Notes: a model not told the origin generated them from the sequence alone. Positions 24,799-36,069 are shown, numbered from the stretch's first letter. The stretch: DNA of 64,000 nucleotides from Triparma columacea (GCA_030267965.1 BRYA01000242.1:9610-73609); one strand, 5' to 3'. Program-made: numbers and translations.

Positions 24799-25599
24799 AT
24801 GCCAAAATCAGCAGTATACACTGGCAAAGAGACATTCTGTGATGATCATGAACTCACAGAGGTGATTTTTGCAAAGGGAGTGACGTCGATTGGCGATGAG
24901 GCCTTCTGGGGATGCTCATCCCTCACAGCTATCACAATCCCGGACTCAGTGACGACGATTGGCCGTTTCGCCTTCATGGAATGCTCCTCCCTCACGGCCA
25001 TCACCATCCCGGACGGAGTGACGTCGATTGATGATGGCTCCTTCTACGAATGTTCCTCCCTCACGGCCATCACCATCCCTGACGGAGTGACAACGATTGC
25101 GAACAACGCCTTCTACAGATGCTCTTCCCTCACGGCCATCACAATCCCGGACTCAGTAACAACGATTGACAATCAAGCCTTCGACGGATGCTTCTCCCTA
25201 AGGACCATTATTATCCCGGACGGAGTGACCACGATTGGCGATGCCGCCTTCGCTGAATGCTCCTCCTTGACGAAACTCATTCTATCTCCTGCCGTTTCCA
25301 TCGGTGAAGTCTGCTTCTTCAACTGCACTGCCCTAATCTCTGCCGCTGCTGATAAAAATATGCCGACTGTCTCTGACCTCCTTCACTACAGGTGGCACCG
25401 CAATGTCGCTGTGATCGAACGCGTCAACGCTCTGCTGTGCCTCAAGGGAACCTGGGATCACGTGGAGAATCAACCCAGTGGACCTGATAGTCTGAAGAGG
25501 AAACGAACGGACGGAGTTGAAGCTCCCGCGCTAAGGGTAACCCCGGCACGTGAGAAGATGCCGAAAGTTTTGTGGAGAGTAATTCTGGAGTTTCTCTAA
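24799..25599 (+). CDS. LRR_5 (BspA-like) repeat protein, shortest copy
   Basis: Single exon, 266 residues. The start is set at the conserved MPKSAVYTGKE cap; an upstream in-frame Met at 24616 would add 61 poorly conserved residues. Only six 23-residue repeats are present against 10 to 22 in its paralogues. It keeps the full tail: ALISAAADKNMP, LLHYRWHRN, LLCLKGTWDHVENQP, the KRKRTDG basic patch and KVLWRVILEFL. Because the cap and tail are kept while repeat number varies, the ends are probably functional modules and the solenoid length is free to change. It is convergent with the next LRR_5 gene, with an inverted repeat between their 3' ends. Confidence 0.82.
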   Translation: MPKSAVYTGKETFCDDHELTEVIFAKGVTSIGDEAFWGCSSLTAITIPDSVTTIGRFAFMECSSLTAITIPDGVTSIDDGSFYECSSLTAITIPDGVTTIANNAFYRCSSLTAITIPDSVTTIDNQAFDGCFSLRTIIIPDGVTTIGDAAFAECSSLTKLILSPAVSIGEVCFFNCTALISAAADKNMPTVSDLLHYRWHRNVAVIERVNALLCLKGTWDHVENQPSGPDSLKRKRTDGVEAPALRVTPAREKMPKVLWRVILEFL

Positions 25600-25623
25600 C
25601 TGCGAGCGAGAGGCTGGCCATAT

Positions 25624-25786
25624 AGTGCCGTGTTGTTGCATAAATAAAAATTCTCTTCTTCTTTTTCTTAGACATTTTTATTGCCTCTTTGCTGACCATG
25701 TGATTACGATGTCCCTAAATAATATTAATAATTCCATGAAGGGATAAATTTACTTTCCACTTTTATTTATGCAACAACACGGCACT
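25624..25786. repeat. Perfect 26-bp inverted repeat between convergent genes
   Basis: AGTGCCGTGTTGTTGCATAA and its next six bases at 25624-25649 are repeated exactly as the reverse complement at 25761-25786, with a 111-base AT-rich spacer. The 163-base unit lies between the stop codons of two convergent LRR_5 genes. It could be a small terminal-inverted-repeat element (MITE-like) or a hairpin shared by both transcript ends. No clear target-site duplication is visible. Confidence 0.85.
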
Positions 25787-25840
25787 TTAGACAAACTTTA
25801 GTTCGGACACCCTTAAATCCAACTAATCAAGCGCAAAAAG

Positions 25841-26914
25841 TTACAGAAACTCCAGAATAACTCTCCACAATACTTTCGGCATCTTCTCACGTGCCTCAGT
25901 TACCCTTAGCGCTGGGGCTTCAACTCCGTCAGTTCGCTTCCGCTTCCTAGCCGATCTCCTGGGTGGATTCCCCACGTGATCCCAGGTTCCTTTGAGGCAC
26001 AGCAGAGCGGTGACGCGTTCCGTCACAGCGATATTGCGGTGCCACCTATAATGGAGGAGGTCCGGGACAGTCGGCATGTTTTTATCAGCAGCTGCAGTGA
26101 TTAGGGCGGTGCAGTTCGAGAAGCAGTCTGGACCGATGGAAACGGCAGGAGATAGAATGAGTTTCGTCAGGGAGGAGCATCCAGAGAAGGTCGCCCAGCC
26201 AATCGCCGTCACTGAGTCCGGGATTGTGATGGCTGCGAGGGAGGAGCATCCAGAGAAGCCGCGTTCGCCAATTGTCGTCACTCCAATTGGGATGGCGATG
26301 GCCGTGAGGGAGGAGCATCCAGAGAATGTGCCCAAGCCAATTGTCGTCACTCCGTCCGGGATTGTGATGGCTGTGAGGGAGGAGCATCCGTTGAAGGCGC
26401 CAATGCTTATCGTCGTCACAGTGTCTGGGATTGTGATGGCTGCGAGGGAGGAGCATCCACCGAAGGCGTGACTGCCAATCTCTGTCACTCCGTCTGGAAT
26501 GGTGATGGAGGTGAGGGAGGAGCATCCACAGAAGGCGTGTTCGTCAATTGTCGTCACTCCGTCCGGGATGGTAATGGCCGTGAGGGAGGAGCAGTCGTAG
26601 AAGGCGTAATTGCCAATCGTCGTCACTCCGTCCGGGATGGTAATGGCCGTGAGGGAGGAGCAGTCGTAAAAGGCGTATTGACAAATCGACGTCACTGAGT
26701 CCGGGATTGTGATGGCTGCGAGGGAGGAGCACCCTTCGAAGGCGCAATGGCTTATCATCGTCACTCCGTCCGGGATGGTGATGGCCGTGAGGGAGGAGCA
26801 TCCCCTGAAGGCGCAATATCCAATTGTCTTCACTCCCTTTGTAAAAGTCACCTCCGTGAGTTCATCATTGTCTCTGAAGCTCTCTACCCCAGAGTACACT
26901 GCTGAGCTGGGCAT
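25841..26914 (-). CDS. LRR_5 (BspA-like) repeat protein, 10 repeats
   Basis: Single exon, 357 residues from the conserved MPSSAVYSGVESF cap. An in-frame Met 13 codons upstream (26953) also exists, and the paralogue at 39401 has a matching extension (MSAITTATFIFSE), so the longer start cannot be excluded. Ten 23-residue LRR_5 repeats are followed by the family tail (LLHYRWHRNIAVTERV, LLCLKGTWDHV, RRSARKRKRTDG, KVLWRVILEFL). The basic RRSAR-KRKR patch could be a nuclear localisation signal. No signal peptide or membrane span is present. Its upstream DNA belongs to the type A block shared with the genes at 37924 and 39401, so it is an inverted, dispersed copy of that pair. Confidence 0.83.
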   Translation of the reverse strand: MPSSAVYSGVESFRDNDELTEVTFTKGVKTIGYCAFRGCSSLTAITIPDGVTMISHCAFEGCSSLAAITIPDSVTSICQYAFYDCSSLTAITIPDGVTTIGNYAFYDCSSLTAITIPDGVTTIDEHAFCGCSSLTSITIPDGVTEIGSHAFGGCSSLAAITIPDTVTTISIGAFNGCSSLTAITIPDGVTTIGLGTFSGCSSLTAIAIPIGVTTIGERGFSGCSSLAAITIPDSVTAIGWATFSGCSSLTKLILSPAVSIGPDCFSNCTALITAAADKNMPTVPDLLHYRWHRNIAVTERVTALLCLKGTWDHVGNPPRRSARKRKRTDGVEAPALRVTEAREKMPKVLWRVILEFL

Positions 26915-27120
26915 CTCGGAGAGGATGAATGTGGCAGTACTGATAGCGCTCAACCTAGGATATGGCGTGAATGTTTAGATGGAGAGGAGGAGATTGAAAG
27001 GTAGGGGTTTGGGCGATGTAGTTTTGTTGAGGGCCAAATTCTAGCTAAACTACAATGTTTTTGGATATGATGTGGATAGTAGTATCGTTGTTTGTATTGG
27101 TAAGAGTTTGTCGTTTGTAA
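26915..27120 (-). promoter_or_regulatory. Upstream block type A, copy 1
   Basis: Reverse-complemented, this block aligns with 37690-37923 and 39175-39400. Shared landmarks are ACAAAACAACATCGCCCAAA (one mismatch here), CTCCTCTCCATCTAA, the CATTCACGCCATA segment and GAGCGCTATCA, in the same order before each ATG. Confidence 0.75.
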
Positions 27121-27341
27121 AAAGTCGCTAAATCCTAAAATCAAGTAAAAAATACAGTCTAAAAGTGATTCTGGGATTTCGGAGGGAGCCGCAGAATCGC
27201 GAAAATTGCTAGCTTTCCCTTTTTCTGCCAGCCATATTACTTCTTCGACAAATAAATACGTTGAACCTCCTATTGAGATTCCAAATCCACCGCTCCCGCA
27301 ACTAATTTTCTCCGGAAGGGACCCAAAAAGCTCCACAAAAA
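27121..27341. other. Divergent intergenic stretch
   Basis: No gene is seen. It contains the upstream region of the nucleotidyltransferase-kinase fusion gene. Confidence 0.4.
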
Positions 27342-28656
27342 ATGTCCTCCCTCCTCCCTCCTCGTCCTCCTCTCCCTACCCCCCCCTCTCCTCGTATAGT
27401 AAAAGTCTTTGTATCCGGTTGTTACGATCTTCTCCACGCTGGCCACATCCAGTTTTTCACCGAGGCTCGTTCCCTTGCCTACACCCTTGCCCCCAGCAAC
27501 CCTCTTTCGGAGACATCCATTAAACCCCACCTGACCGTATCCTTCGCATCGTCAGAAGTACTATGGATTCACAAGTCCCGTCTCCCCTCAATCCCTGACG
27601 ATCACAAGGCCTTCATAATATCTAGCCTCTCCATGGTGGACGAGGTGGTGGTTGGGACTGGGGGGAAGGAGGGATTAGACTTTGAGGCCTGGTTCCTCCT
27701 CAACAAGCCGGACCTCCTCGTCGTTACTGAGGACGACAAGTACGGTACTTTGAAGCGCTCCTTATGCGCCCGTGTTGGGGCTAGGTATGTTGTACTACCT
27801 AAGACCCCACCCCCCTTCACCCCCGTCAGCACGACGGCTCTGTTGGGGGGCATAAGGGCCCCTCAGTGGACGCCACTTCGGGTGGACTTCGGAGGCGGTT
27901 GGCTTGACGTCCCAAGGCACGCTATCGAGGGTGGGGTCGTTGTTAATTTAGCAGTCACTCCGGGGGTAAGTAGTAGGGACTGGGGGAAGTATAGGATTAA
28001 AAGTGGCATGGGAGGGAGCGCGGCTAACAGCATACTGAAAGGAGAGGATGGGGTCAAAAGTGAGGTTGAGGAACTTGGGGTGGGGTGGCAGGATCCTGCC
28101 GTTATTAAGGAGGTGAGTTGGATGGGGGTGGTGGGGGAATGGGGAGGGAGAGTGAATGTTTCGTTCTAAGTAGATTTAAAATATAATTCACCCCCCCCAC
28201 CCCTTTTGTTTCCCCCTCCTTCAGACCGGTTTGTGCGTTTGGAGGAGTGGTCCAAGTCCATCCTTGAAGTTAAAGAGTTCCGGTTCCTGGCTCCACGGTA
28301 TCCTGGCCGTCCTTTACACAGGTTCCGGTACCCACGATACCCCAGGTACCTCTGATAACATTCGTGACTACGGTAAAATCAAGAGGGCCGGACAGGTATG
28401 CGAGGAGGCAGTTAGGGGGGAGGATAGGGAGAAGCTAGCCGAGGGGATCAGGCTGAGCTACGAGGCGCAACTGGGGGAAGGGATGGAGGAGGTACCAAAG
28501 GTTGAAGGGGCCAAGGCGTGGAAGTACTGCGGGGGAGGGTGGGGGGGATATGCGGTGTACGTTTTTGAAGACGAGGAAGGGAGGAGAAGGGGGACGGAGA
28601 AGGGGGAGTGGATTAAGGTGGAACCTTACTGCAGACTGGGGGGGGTGGGGAACTGA
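27342..28656 (+). CDS. Bifunctional sugar nucleotidyltransferase-GHMP kinase
   Basis: Two exons, 27342-28112 and 28225-28656, joined in phase 0, giving 400 residues. Residues about 19-165 form a cytidylyltransferase-like fold: VFVSGCYDLLHAGH carries the HxGH signature, and the conserved Lys-Ser-Arg and DLLVVTEDDKYGTL segments follow. Residues about 175-400 resemble GHMP sugar kinases: VDFGGGWLDVPRH is motif 1, with a Gly-rich GMGGSAAN, and KIKRAG/LYTG-HDTP segments later. Together this recalls the two activities of heptose or fucose activation (a sugar 1-kinase plus a nucleotidyltransferase). The order, nucleotidyltransferase first, is unusual. The kinase half is shorter than typical GHMP kinases (about 225 residues against 300 or more), so activity is uncertain. 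The substrate sugar is not readable; HddA/HldE-like and fucokinase-like chemistry are both possible. Confidence 0.75.
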
Positions 28657-29029
28657 ATTGACCTTGTAGACGGACAACAAATAACTTCGAAATTTATTTC
28701 TCCTCAAAAAGTCCTCGTTGCCTCTTCTCCCACACAGTTACTCCCTTAACTTTTCAATTCGTTCATTAGCAGCACGCGTAGTTATCAGAGCTTCTATTTA
28801 TTAACTTTGTGTAATTCGGCCTCCATCAACCAGGCGAAAAGGTAAGGAGGGGTGTAATAAGGTCTCCCCTCTTCCGAGGTCGAGTGTGTTGGGGCAATAA
28901 ATTTTATACCTACCTCCAGGTTATTCACCCCCTTCCCCCCCCCCCACCTCCGGCGCGCGCAGGCTGGGAGCGAGGGTTATCGGAGATCACATTAGTTGTT
29001 AAGAACGGGGTAGTTCACGGGGGTTGGAT
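28657..29029. other. Intergenic stretch
   Basis: No gene is seen. A C-rich run at about 28929-28948 and a short GCGC run lie upstream of the surface-protein gene. Confidence 0.4.
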
Positions 29030-32000
29030 ATGAAGCTATTCCTCATCTTCCTTTTCATTTTTTTTTTTTTAGAGTGTGCGCATGGGTTGGCAGGAGGAGC
29101 GGCGACTGGGTCATGGCGGAAGTTGGGGGAGGTGAATGTGGTCGATATGAACGGGCTGTTCAACACGGTCAGTAATTATGCAAGCTCCGGTTATAACACT
29201 GGCAACTCCATCATGGCACATGGGGACACTACGATTCTAGCTGTTGGGTCGTATAAATGCCCAGGGGGGACTTGTGCACGTAGTACTACCATGGTATACA
29301 CAGACGACTTGAATGGCGAGGTCAAGTGTGTGGAGGACAACGCAAGCTGTGTGTTGGATGGAGAGAATGCAAGAAGAGTGATGTTTGTGGGTGGAACTGG
29401 GAGTGGTAGACTTATTCTCCGAGCTCTCACATTCGACAAGGGGTATGCCCGTAGTACTTCTGCTGGTGGAGGGGTTTACATTAATGGTGACGCCATAGTG
29501 GACTTAGAGCTCAGTATCTTCTCAAACAATAGAGCTACAAGTAGTAGTTATGGAGGTGGAGCAATTTATGTTACTAGAAGTGGAACTACTGTCAATGTTT
29601 ACGGAACAAGCTTTTCTGGAAACACAGCAGACTCAGGTAATGGTGATGATATTTGCAACAATGCCGGATTCATCACCAATGCTGCAACCATCACCATCCA
29701 CAATACGTGCCCTTCTCCCTACTCCTCCCGCACTCCAATCCAAGGTAAGACGAGAATGAGGATGGTGGTGTAGTCTGTAGAAACCTTCCTGACCCCAGAA
29801 CTCGCTTTACGTTACCGCTGCACCAATTCCTATTACTACCTCTCTCTCCTTTCGCAGGGTCCGCCTTGGACACTTACGGCACCGTCAACGGCAATAAATA
29901 CTCGTACTCCGGGTGTTTACCTGTAATCTATCAAGTCGACACTAGCGGAGTCAGAGCTGCCGTTGAAAGCGGATCGAGTGGAGACCGAGTTTTATGGACA
30001 AGCTCTGGCGCTCTGGTGCAGACATTCTATTTCGATGGGATGCCCATCACCGAGGCCATCACATTTGAGTGCTCTGACGTTGTGGCCAAGTGCATAATAG
30101 ACGCGCAGACCACTGGACGTGTACTTAGAGTGGTGGACGTCGATGGGCTGGCTCTGTTGGGGTTAGTGATTACTCACGGATCCTTTGAGACAGGCGGAGC
30201 AGGAATTCGCATCACAGCGTCGACCGTGACCCTTACGAGCTGCAAAATCGCCTCAAACGTCGTTTGGGGCGCGTATGATGGTGGCGGTATGTTCATCGAG
30301 GGCTCGTCATCGGTGACAATAGCGAAGAGCTCTATCAAGAATAACATGTGTGGCAAATTGGGAGGGGGAATCGCCCTGTCGACGTCTGGGACAGTATCGG
30401 TGTACACAACATCGTTCTTGAGCAACTCGGCGGAAATGGCCCTTGACATTGCGAGCACTATGCCGTCTGATGGGAGTGCCGATGGGAGTACCTGGACAAT
30501 CCGATCATCAGCAGCTGATAATCAGTGGCTGTCCGTGACGTATGGAGGCGGTCTTTTCGTTGCGGTGTCGGCTTCTGGGACTGGTAATAGGGTGATGACT
30601 TCAACTGATGGGAGCACCTGGACACCCCGATCATCAACAGCTGATAATGCTTGGAGTTCCGTGACGTATGGAGGAGGTCTTTTCGTCGCGGTGTCTTATT
30701 CTGGGAGCGGCAATAGGGTGATGACTTCAACTAATGGGATTACCTGGTCACTCCAAGCATCAGCAGCTGATAATGATTGGCTGTCCGTGACGTATGGAGG
30801 AGGTCTTTTCGTTGCGGTGTCTTCTACTGGGAGCGGTAATAGGGTGATGACTTCAACTGATGGGATTACCTGGATAATCAGAGCATCAGCAGCTGATAAC
30901 TCTTGGAGGTCCGTGACGTATGGAGGCGGTCTTTTCGTTGCGGTGTCTTATTCTGGGAGCGGTAATAGGGTGATGACTTCAACTGATGGGTTTACCTGGT
31001 CACTCCAATCATCAGCATCGGATAATTCTTGGAGGTCCGTGACGTATGGAGGAGGTCTTTTCGTTGCGGTGTCGAATACTGGGACCGGTAATAGGGTGAT
31101 GACTTCAACTGATGGGAGTACCTGGACAAGCCGAGCATCAGCAGCTGATAATGAATGGAGGTCCGTGACATATGGAGAAAGACTTTTCGTTGCGGTGTCT
31201 TCTACTGGGAGCGGTAATAGGGTGATGACTTCAACCGATGGGAGTACCTGGACACTCCAATCATCAGCAGCTGATAATTCTTGGTGGTCTGTGACGTATG
31301 GAGGAGGTCTTCTCGTTGCGGTGTCTTATTCTGGGACCGGTAATAGGGTGATGACTTCACAGCTACTTGGGGCTGGAACTGTTACGATTTTTTCGTCCGG
31401 AACTTGCCCAGCCGATGGAAGCTCTCTGTTGCAGGGCTCATCGCTTTCTACTTTTGGGGAGATCTCATATGAGAGCAGCAATCACTCCTACTTCTGCGCA
31501 TGTCCTCTAGGAACATACAGACCTTCAACAGAGGCGATTTGCATGCCGTGCATAGCGGGGACTTACGCTGATGGTCATGATTCTGTAGAGTGTTCCATGT
31601 GCGGTGCTGGAACATTCAGCCCGACAGAGGGAGCCACAACAGAATCCACATGCCAAGGTGAGTTTTTCGGTTGGAAGAATGGATAAATTAAATTCTACTC
31701 TTTTTGCAAGTTACAATATATCCAAAATAGAACTCATTCTCACCCGTAAAACCAAAAACACACAGCATGCGAGCCGGGGACATTCAGCTCAACAACCGGG
31801 GCCACCAGCGATGCTACATGTGTAGATTGCGTCGAGGGGAAGTACAGCTCATCAACCGGGGCCACCAGCGATGCTACATGTCAAGGTGAGAATAGACAAG
31901 ATCTGAAGCTCCAGCACCACCAAAGTTATACTCTTCACAACTTAGGCCACCCAATCTGAACGAACCTTTGAACCTAAAACTTACCCCCCCCCCCCAACAA

Positions 32001-35000
32001 TATCTCTAACTCCTTTTACCCTATCATTTCCCCTCTCGCTTCACCCGCCGCAGCTTGCGTCGCGGGAACATCAAGCTCTTCCACCGGTGCGACAAGTGTT
32101 TCCACCTGCACGACTTGCCCCAAAGGCAGCTACTCCGGAACTCCCTCCTCTTCCTCTTGCACCACCTGTCCCGCGGGTCGCTTCAACTCAGATGACGCCA
32201 CATCTCCAAGCTTCCATGACGCCCTCTCCTCCTGTACAGTCTGTGCCGCCGGGAAGATCAACGTGGACCCTGCTACAGATCCCTCACAACACTTCTCCTG
32301 TGCGGCCTGCCCCCTCGGCAAGAAGAACGAGTACGACAACTCCGACCCCACCAAGCACAACAGTCCTGACGACTGTGAGCTCTGCACCCCAGGGACCTAC
32401 TCGAGCGACCTTGGAGGGGCGACATCATGCTCGCCCTGCAGCGCCGGTGAAGTTTCTGGGGCTGGAGCATCAGCTTGTTCCTCCTGTCCGTCAGGCTACG
32501 AATGCATCGAAGGCGGGACCCAGACCCCTTGTCCTGTTGGAAAATTCAGCACTGGAGGCAGTGGGTGCGAGGATTGCAAGGAAGGATATAAATGCCCCGG
32601 GGGGACAGACAAGGTGGCATGTGCGCCTGGCAGTTATCGGAATGAGACCGCTTCGTCGACTAATGAAATCAGGGCCACCTGCAGCCCTTGCGAAGCGGGT
32701 AAATATCAACCGGATGAGGCACAACCTACTTGCCTCCCGTGTACGGCCGGTCACTTCTGCACCGAGTCATCCACAGCTCCAATTCCATGTGGCAGCGTTG
32801 CACTTTATTGCCCTATTCAGAGTTCCATTGTCAACGCTGCATTATCAGGCTATTACACCACCCCGACTTCCGCCGCTGACGGACAGAGAGTCGATCAACT
32901 CCCTTGCGAGGCTGGATTTGCTTGCGTGGGAGGCGTGAGGGAGGAGTGCGTTGAGGGTTCTACCTACCAGCCAAATCCTTCTCAAACGTCCTGTCTCACC
33001 TGCTCTACGTGTTCCGCCGGAACCTACGAAACCTCAGCCTGTACCACCACGTTTGACACTGTTTGCGAGCCCTGTCCCCCAGGGTTTGCGTGCTTGGAGG
33101 GTTTGAAGGCTTCCTGCACAGCACCCTTCACTTACCAACCCGACCCCTCCAAGTCTTCCTGTCTCACCTGCTCAACGTGTCCTGCCGGAACCTACGAAAC
33201 CTCAGCCTGTACCACCACGTCTGACACTGTTTGCGAGCCCTGTCCCCCAGGGTTTGCGTGCTTGGAGGGTTTGAAGGCTTCCTGCACAGCAACCTCCACT
33301 TACCAACCCGACCCCTCCAAGTCTTCCTGTCTCACCTGCTCTATGTGTCCTGCCGGAACCTACATGATCAATTCCTGCACTCCAACCTCAGATACAGAGT
33401 GCGGAGACTGCCTAGCCGGGACTGCGTCAATGGGAGGGACGGCGACGGAGTGCACTGCATGTACAGCAGACGGCGAGTACTCAGATAAAAATCTCGCTAG
33501 GTGAGCATGGTCACAAATCAAACTCTCCAGCTCACAAAACACTGACTTTCTCGCTCTTCTCTTTGTTCATCTCAGCTTCTGCAAGACTGCCACTGCAGGC
33601 TATAAACCCTCCCCCAACCGCGCTTCTCTCACCATCTGCCCAAAGAATACCTTTTCCATCGGAGCCAACGACACGTGCACGGAATGCCCTCCAGGCGGCC
33701 ATTCCCCTCCCGGCTCTTCTGCTTGCGAGCTTTGCTCAACAGGCAAGTATTTTGACGAGGCAGTCAATGCGTGCGGTCTTTGCCCCAAAAATACTTTCAC
33801 TCTTTCAGGCGCAACCAACAAAGAAGGCTGCACTCCGTGCAAGAATAATGTTGGCGAGTTCTCCGAACCAGGTGCTGGCTACTGTGAGAAGTGCCCTCAG
33901 TACGAAGAATTCAATGAATTCGCGCCAACTTTTTGCGATTGCATGCCTTCCTTCTCCAGAATAGGCGATGACGACTCGTGTACCTGCAAGGCCGGGGAGA
34001 CCCTCATGGGTACCTCCTGCCAGCCCTGCGAGAAGGGGAAATGGAAGTCTTCGATTGGCGTGAATAGTTGCTCTCGGTGCGAAAACACTCTCAGGGGAGC
34101 CATAACAGCACGGAACGGTTCAACCACGGAGAGCGCGTGTATCTGCCCCCCCCGTACCTACGACGACGGGAAAGGCTCCTGCGTCCCAGTTGAGGAGGGA
34201 ATGAGGAAGGATCTCTCTGGCATGACGCTCGCTTCCTTGACCCTTGAGGAAGGTTTTTGGAGAACCAGCGAGAAGTCGGACGACGTCCGCGCGTGCATCA
34301 CCCCCGAGGCCTGCGTCGGAGGTGTCGGTGACGGCGACGACGTATGCCGCGAAGGACACACAGGCCCTTACTATGCTCTCTGCAAGGACAACTACAACCT
34401 GGACCCCTTCATGCTATGCAAGGAGTGCAGCTCGAGTACCCTTGACTTCATCTTCACCGTAGTGGCGTTTGTAGCGGTAGTACTTGCGCTATTCGGCTTA
34501 AACTACCTGGTGAAGAAGAAGCTGGATAGAAGAGGAGCTCGGAGTAAGGAGGTGTGGAAGAGGTGCAAGAACGGTTTGAAGATTCTGTTCGCGTCAGGTC
34601 AGATCACCGCCTCCCTCCCCAACGTCGTGCCCCAGGTTTCACTCCCCGAGAACTTCAAGGACGTGGTGTTCTCGTCGCAGTTCCTGAACTTCAATCTGTT
34701 CACGCTCGTCCCCATGGGCTGCTTCGCAGGGGGAGGCTTCAACTTCTATGTCAAGTCTGTGGCTCTGACCATGTCTGTCATCGTGGTTTGCGCGACGCTC
34801 TCCCTCCTGGCGTTCTTCAAGAAGAGGCCCAACCTTTACACCGCTGCTATCGCCATCACGTACCTCACCCTTCCCACCATAACAACGACCGTCTTTGGGA
34901 TGTTTCCTTGCGATGATTTTGACAACAATAAATCTAGGCTCAGAGGAGACTTGAGCATCGACTGCAAAGCTGGGGGCAGGGGAGCTTGGGAGGCATTCGG

Positions 35001-35901
35001 CTACTTGATGGTTGGGATCTACCCAGTTGGGGTTCCGTTAATGTACTGGGTCCTCCTCTACCGCATGAAGGACAGGTTGATGGGGGAAGACAGGATAAAC
35101 GACGAGAAGCTCAGAGGGATATTGTTCTTGTGGGAGCCCTACAAGAAGGAGTACTGGTGGTGGGAGGTGTTCGAGACCGTGAGGAGGCTGGCAATGACTG
35201 GGTTGCTTTCAACTGTTGATCCTGGTTCCTTCACCCAGATTACGGCGGGCAGCATGATGGCAACCCTCTACACGATATACTTGGCTTGCGCTTTCCCGTT
35301 CGACGAGCTAAGGGACAACATCATCGCGATACTGTCTGGAATCCTGCTCATTCTCACGTTCCTCTCTGCGTTCCTTGTGAAGTCCCAGAAGCTGGTGGAG
35401 GATGACTACGAGGCGGTGGGGCTGGGCGCAATTTTGATCGCCGCATTGGTGCTTATAATTGTACTGTTCTTTGCATGGGCGTGGTACTCATTCAACGACC
35501 TGAATGAAAGCAACCATGGGATGGCTGCGAGAGCTTTTCAGAGTTCCATTGGGCAGAGTTCTGTTGGGAGCAGAAGGTCATGGAAAACTGACGAGGGGGG
35601 GGGGTTCGAAATGAGGGAGAGGAGAGGGAGCAGCAACTTCTCGAGCGAGAACCCAATGCGCGCAGAATCTGAAGCTGTGGGGGGTGGGAGTGTGGAGAAG
35701 AAGGAGGGCAAGAGTCTGTACAAGAGGTTTGAGGACGAGATGCTGAGAAGGTCTTATGAGAGACAGTTGAGGAATAAGCCGGTGAACACAAGGGTGGTCA
35801 GGCAACAGCAGTACGAAGACCCCATTCCAGGACCGCCGCCGCCTAGGTTGCAGCAGAACTCCCCAGCGGTCCCAGCGGCCAAGGTTGAAGTGGGGGAATG
35901 A
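29030..35901 (+). CDS. Large secreted/multi-pass surface protein: beta-helix, Asp-box-like repeats, Cys-rich and polytopic membrane domains
   Basis: Five exons, 29030-29744, 29858-31657, 31766-31885, 32054-33500 and 33576-35901. All phases fit, giving 2,135 residues. A strong signal peptide (MKLFLIFLFIFFFLECAHG) is followed by two stretches with right-handed beta-helix character (SSYGGGAIYVTRSGT and similar). Then come seven tandem 42-residue repeats (about 446-740) with WT...SAADN, SVTYGGGLFVAVS and NRVMTSTDGST, resembling BNR/Asp-box or propeller repeats. About 900 residues of Cys-rich GCC2/GCC3-like and TNFR-like modules follow (CSTC-AGTYETSACTTT). Near residues 1648-1985 lies a polytopic membrane domain including PVGVPLMYWVLLYR and EYWWWEVFETVRRLAMTG. 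The cytoplasmic tail is charged. The plan fits large receptor-like proteins of stramenopiles; ligand and role are unknown. Confidence 0.88.
30481..31362 (+). repeat. Seven tandem 126-bp coding repeats
   Basis: Units start at 30481, 30607, 30733, 30859, 30985, 31111 and 31237. Each encodes 42 residues with a STDGSTW start and a VTYGGGLFVAVS core. Copies are very similar in DNA, pointing to recent expansion or gene conversion. The array stays in frame within exon 2 of the surface protein. Confidence 0.92.
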
Positions 35902-36069
35902 AGTGGGGGAATGACAGGTTGCATTTGGGTGGTACCCTGCAGACGTGTGTTTGTTATATTTTAATCATACTATGTAAGCGTTGGTGGAACACAAGAATAC
36001 ACGTTTAGGGGTTATTGATTTCCGTAACAAATTGCTCCAATTTACAGATAAATTTGGAAAATATTGAGA
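35902..36069. other. Short intergenic stretch
   Basis: No gene is seen. It contains the 3' end of the surface-protein gene and the upstream region of CDC26. Confidence 0.4.

Noticed and set aside
30458..30730. Antisense ORF over the 126-bp repeats
   Set aside because: Shadow of the surface-protein repeat; no independent start or features.
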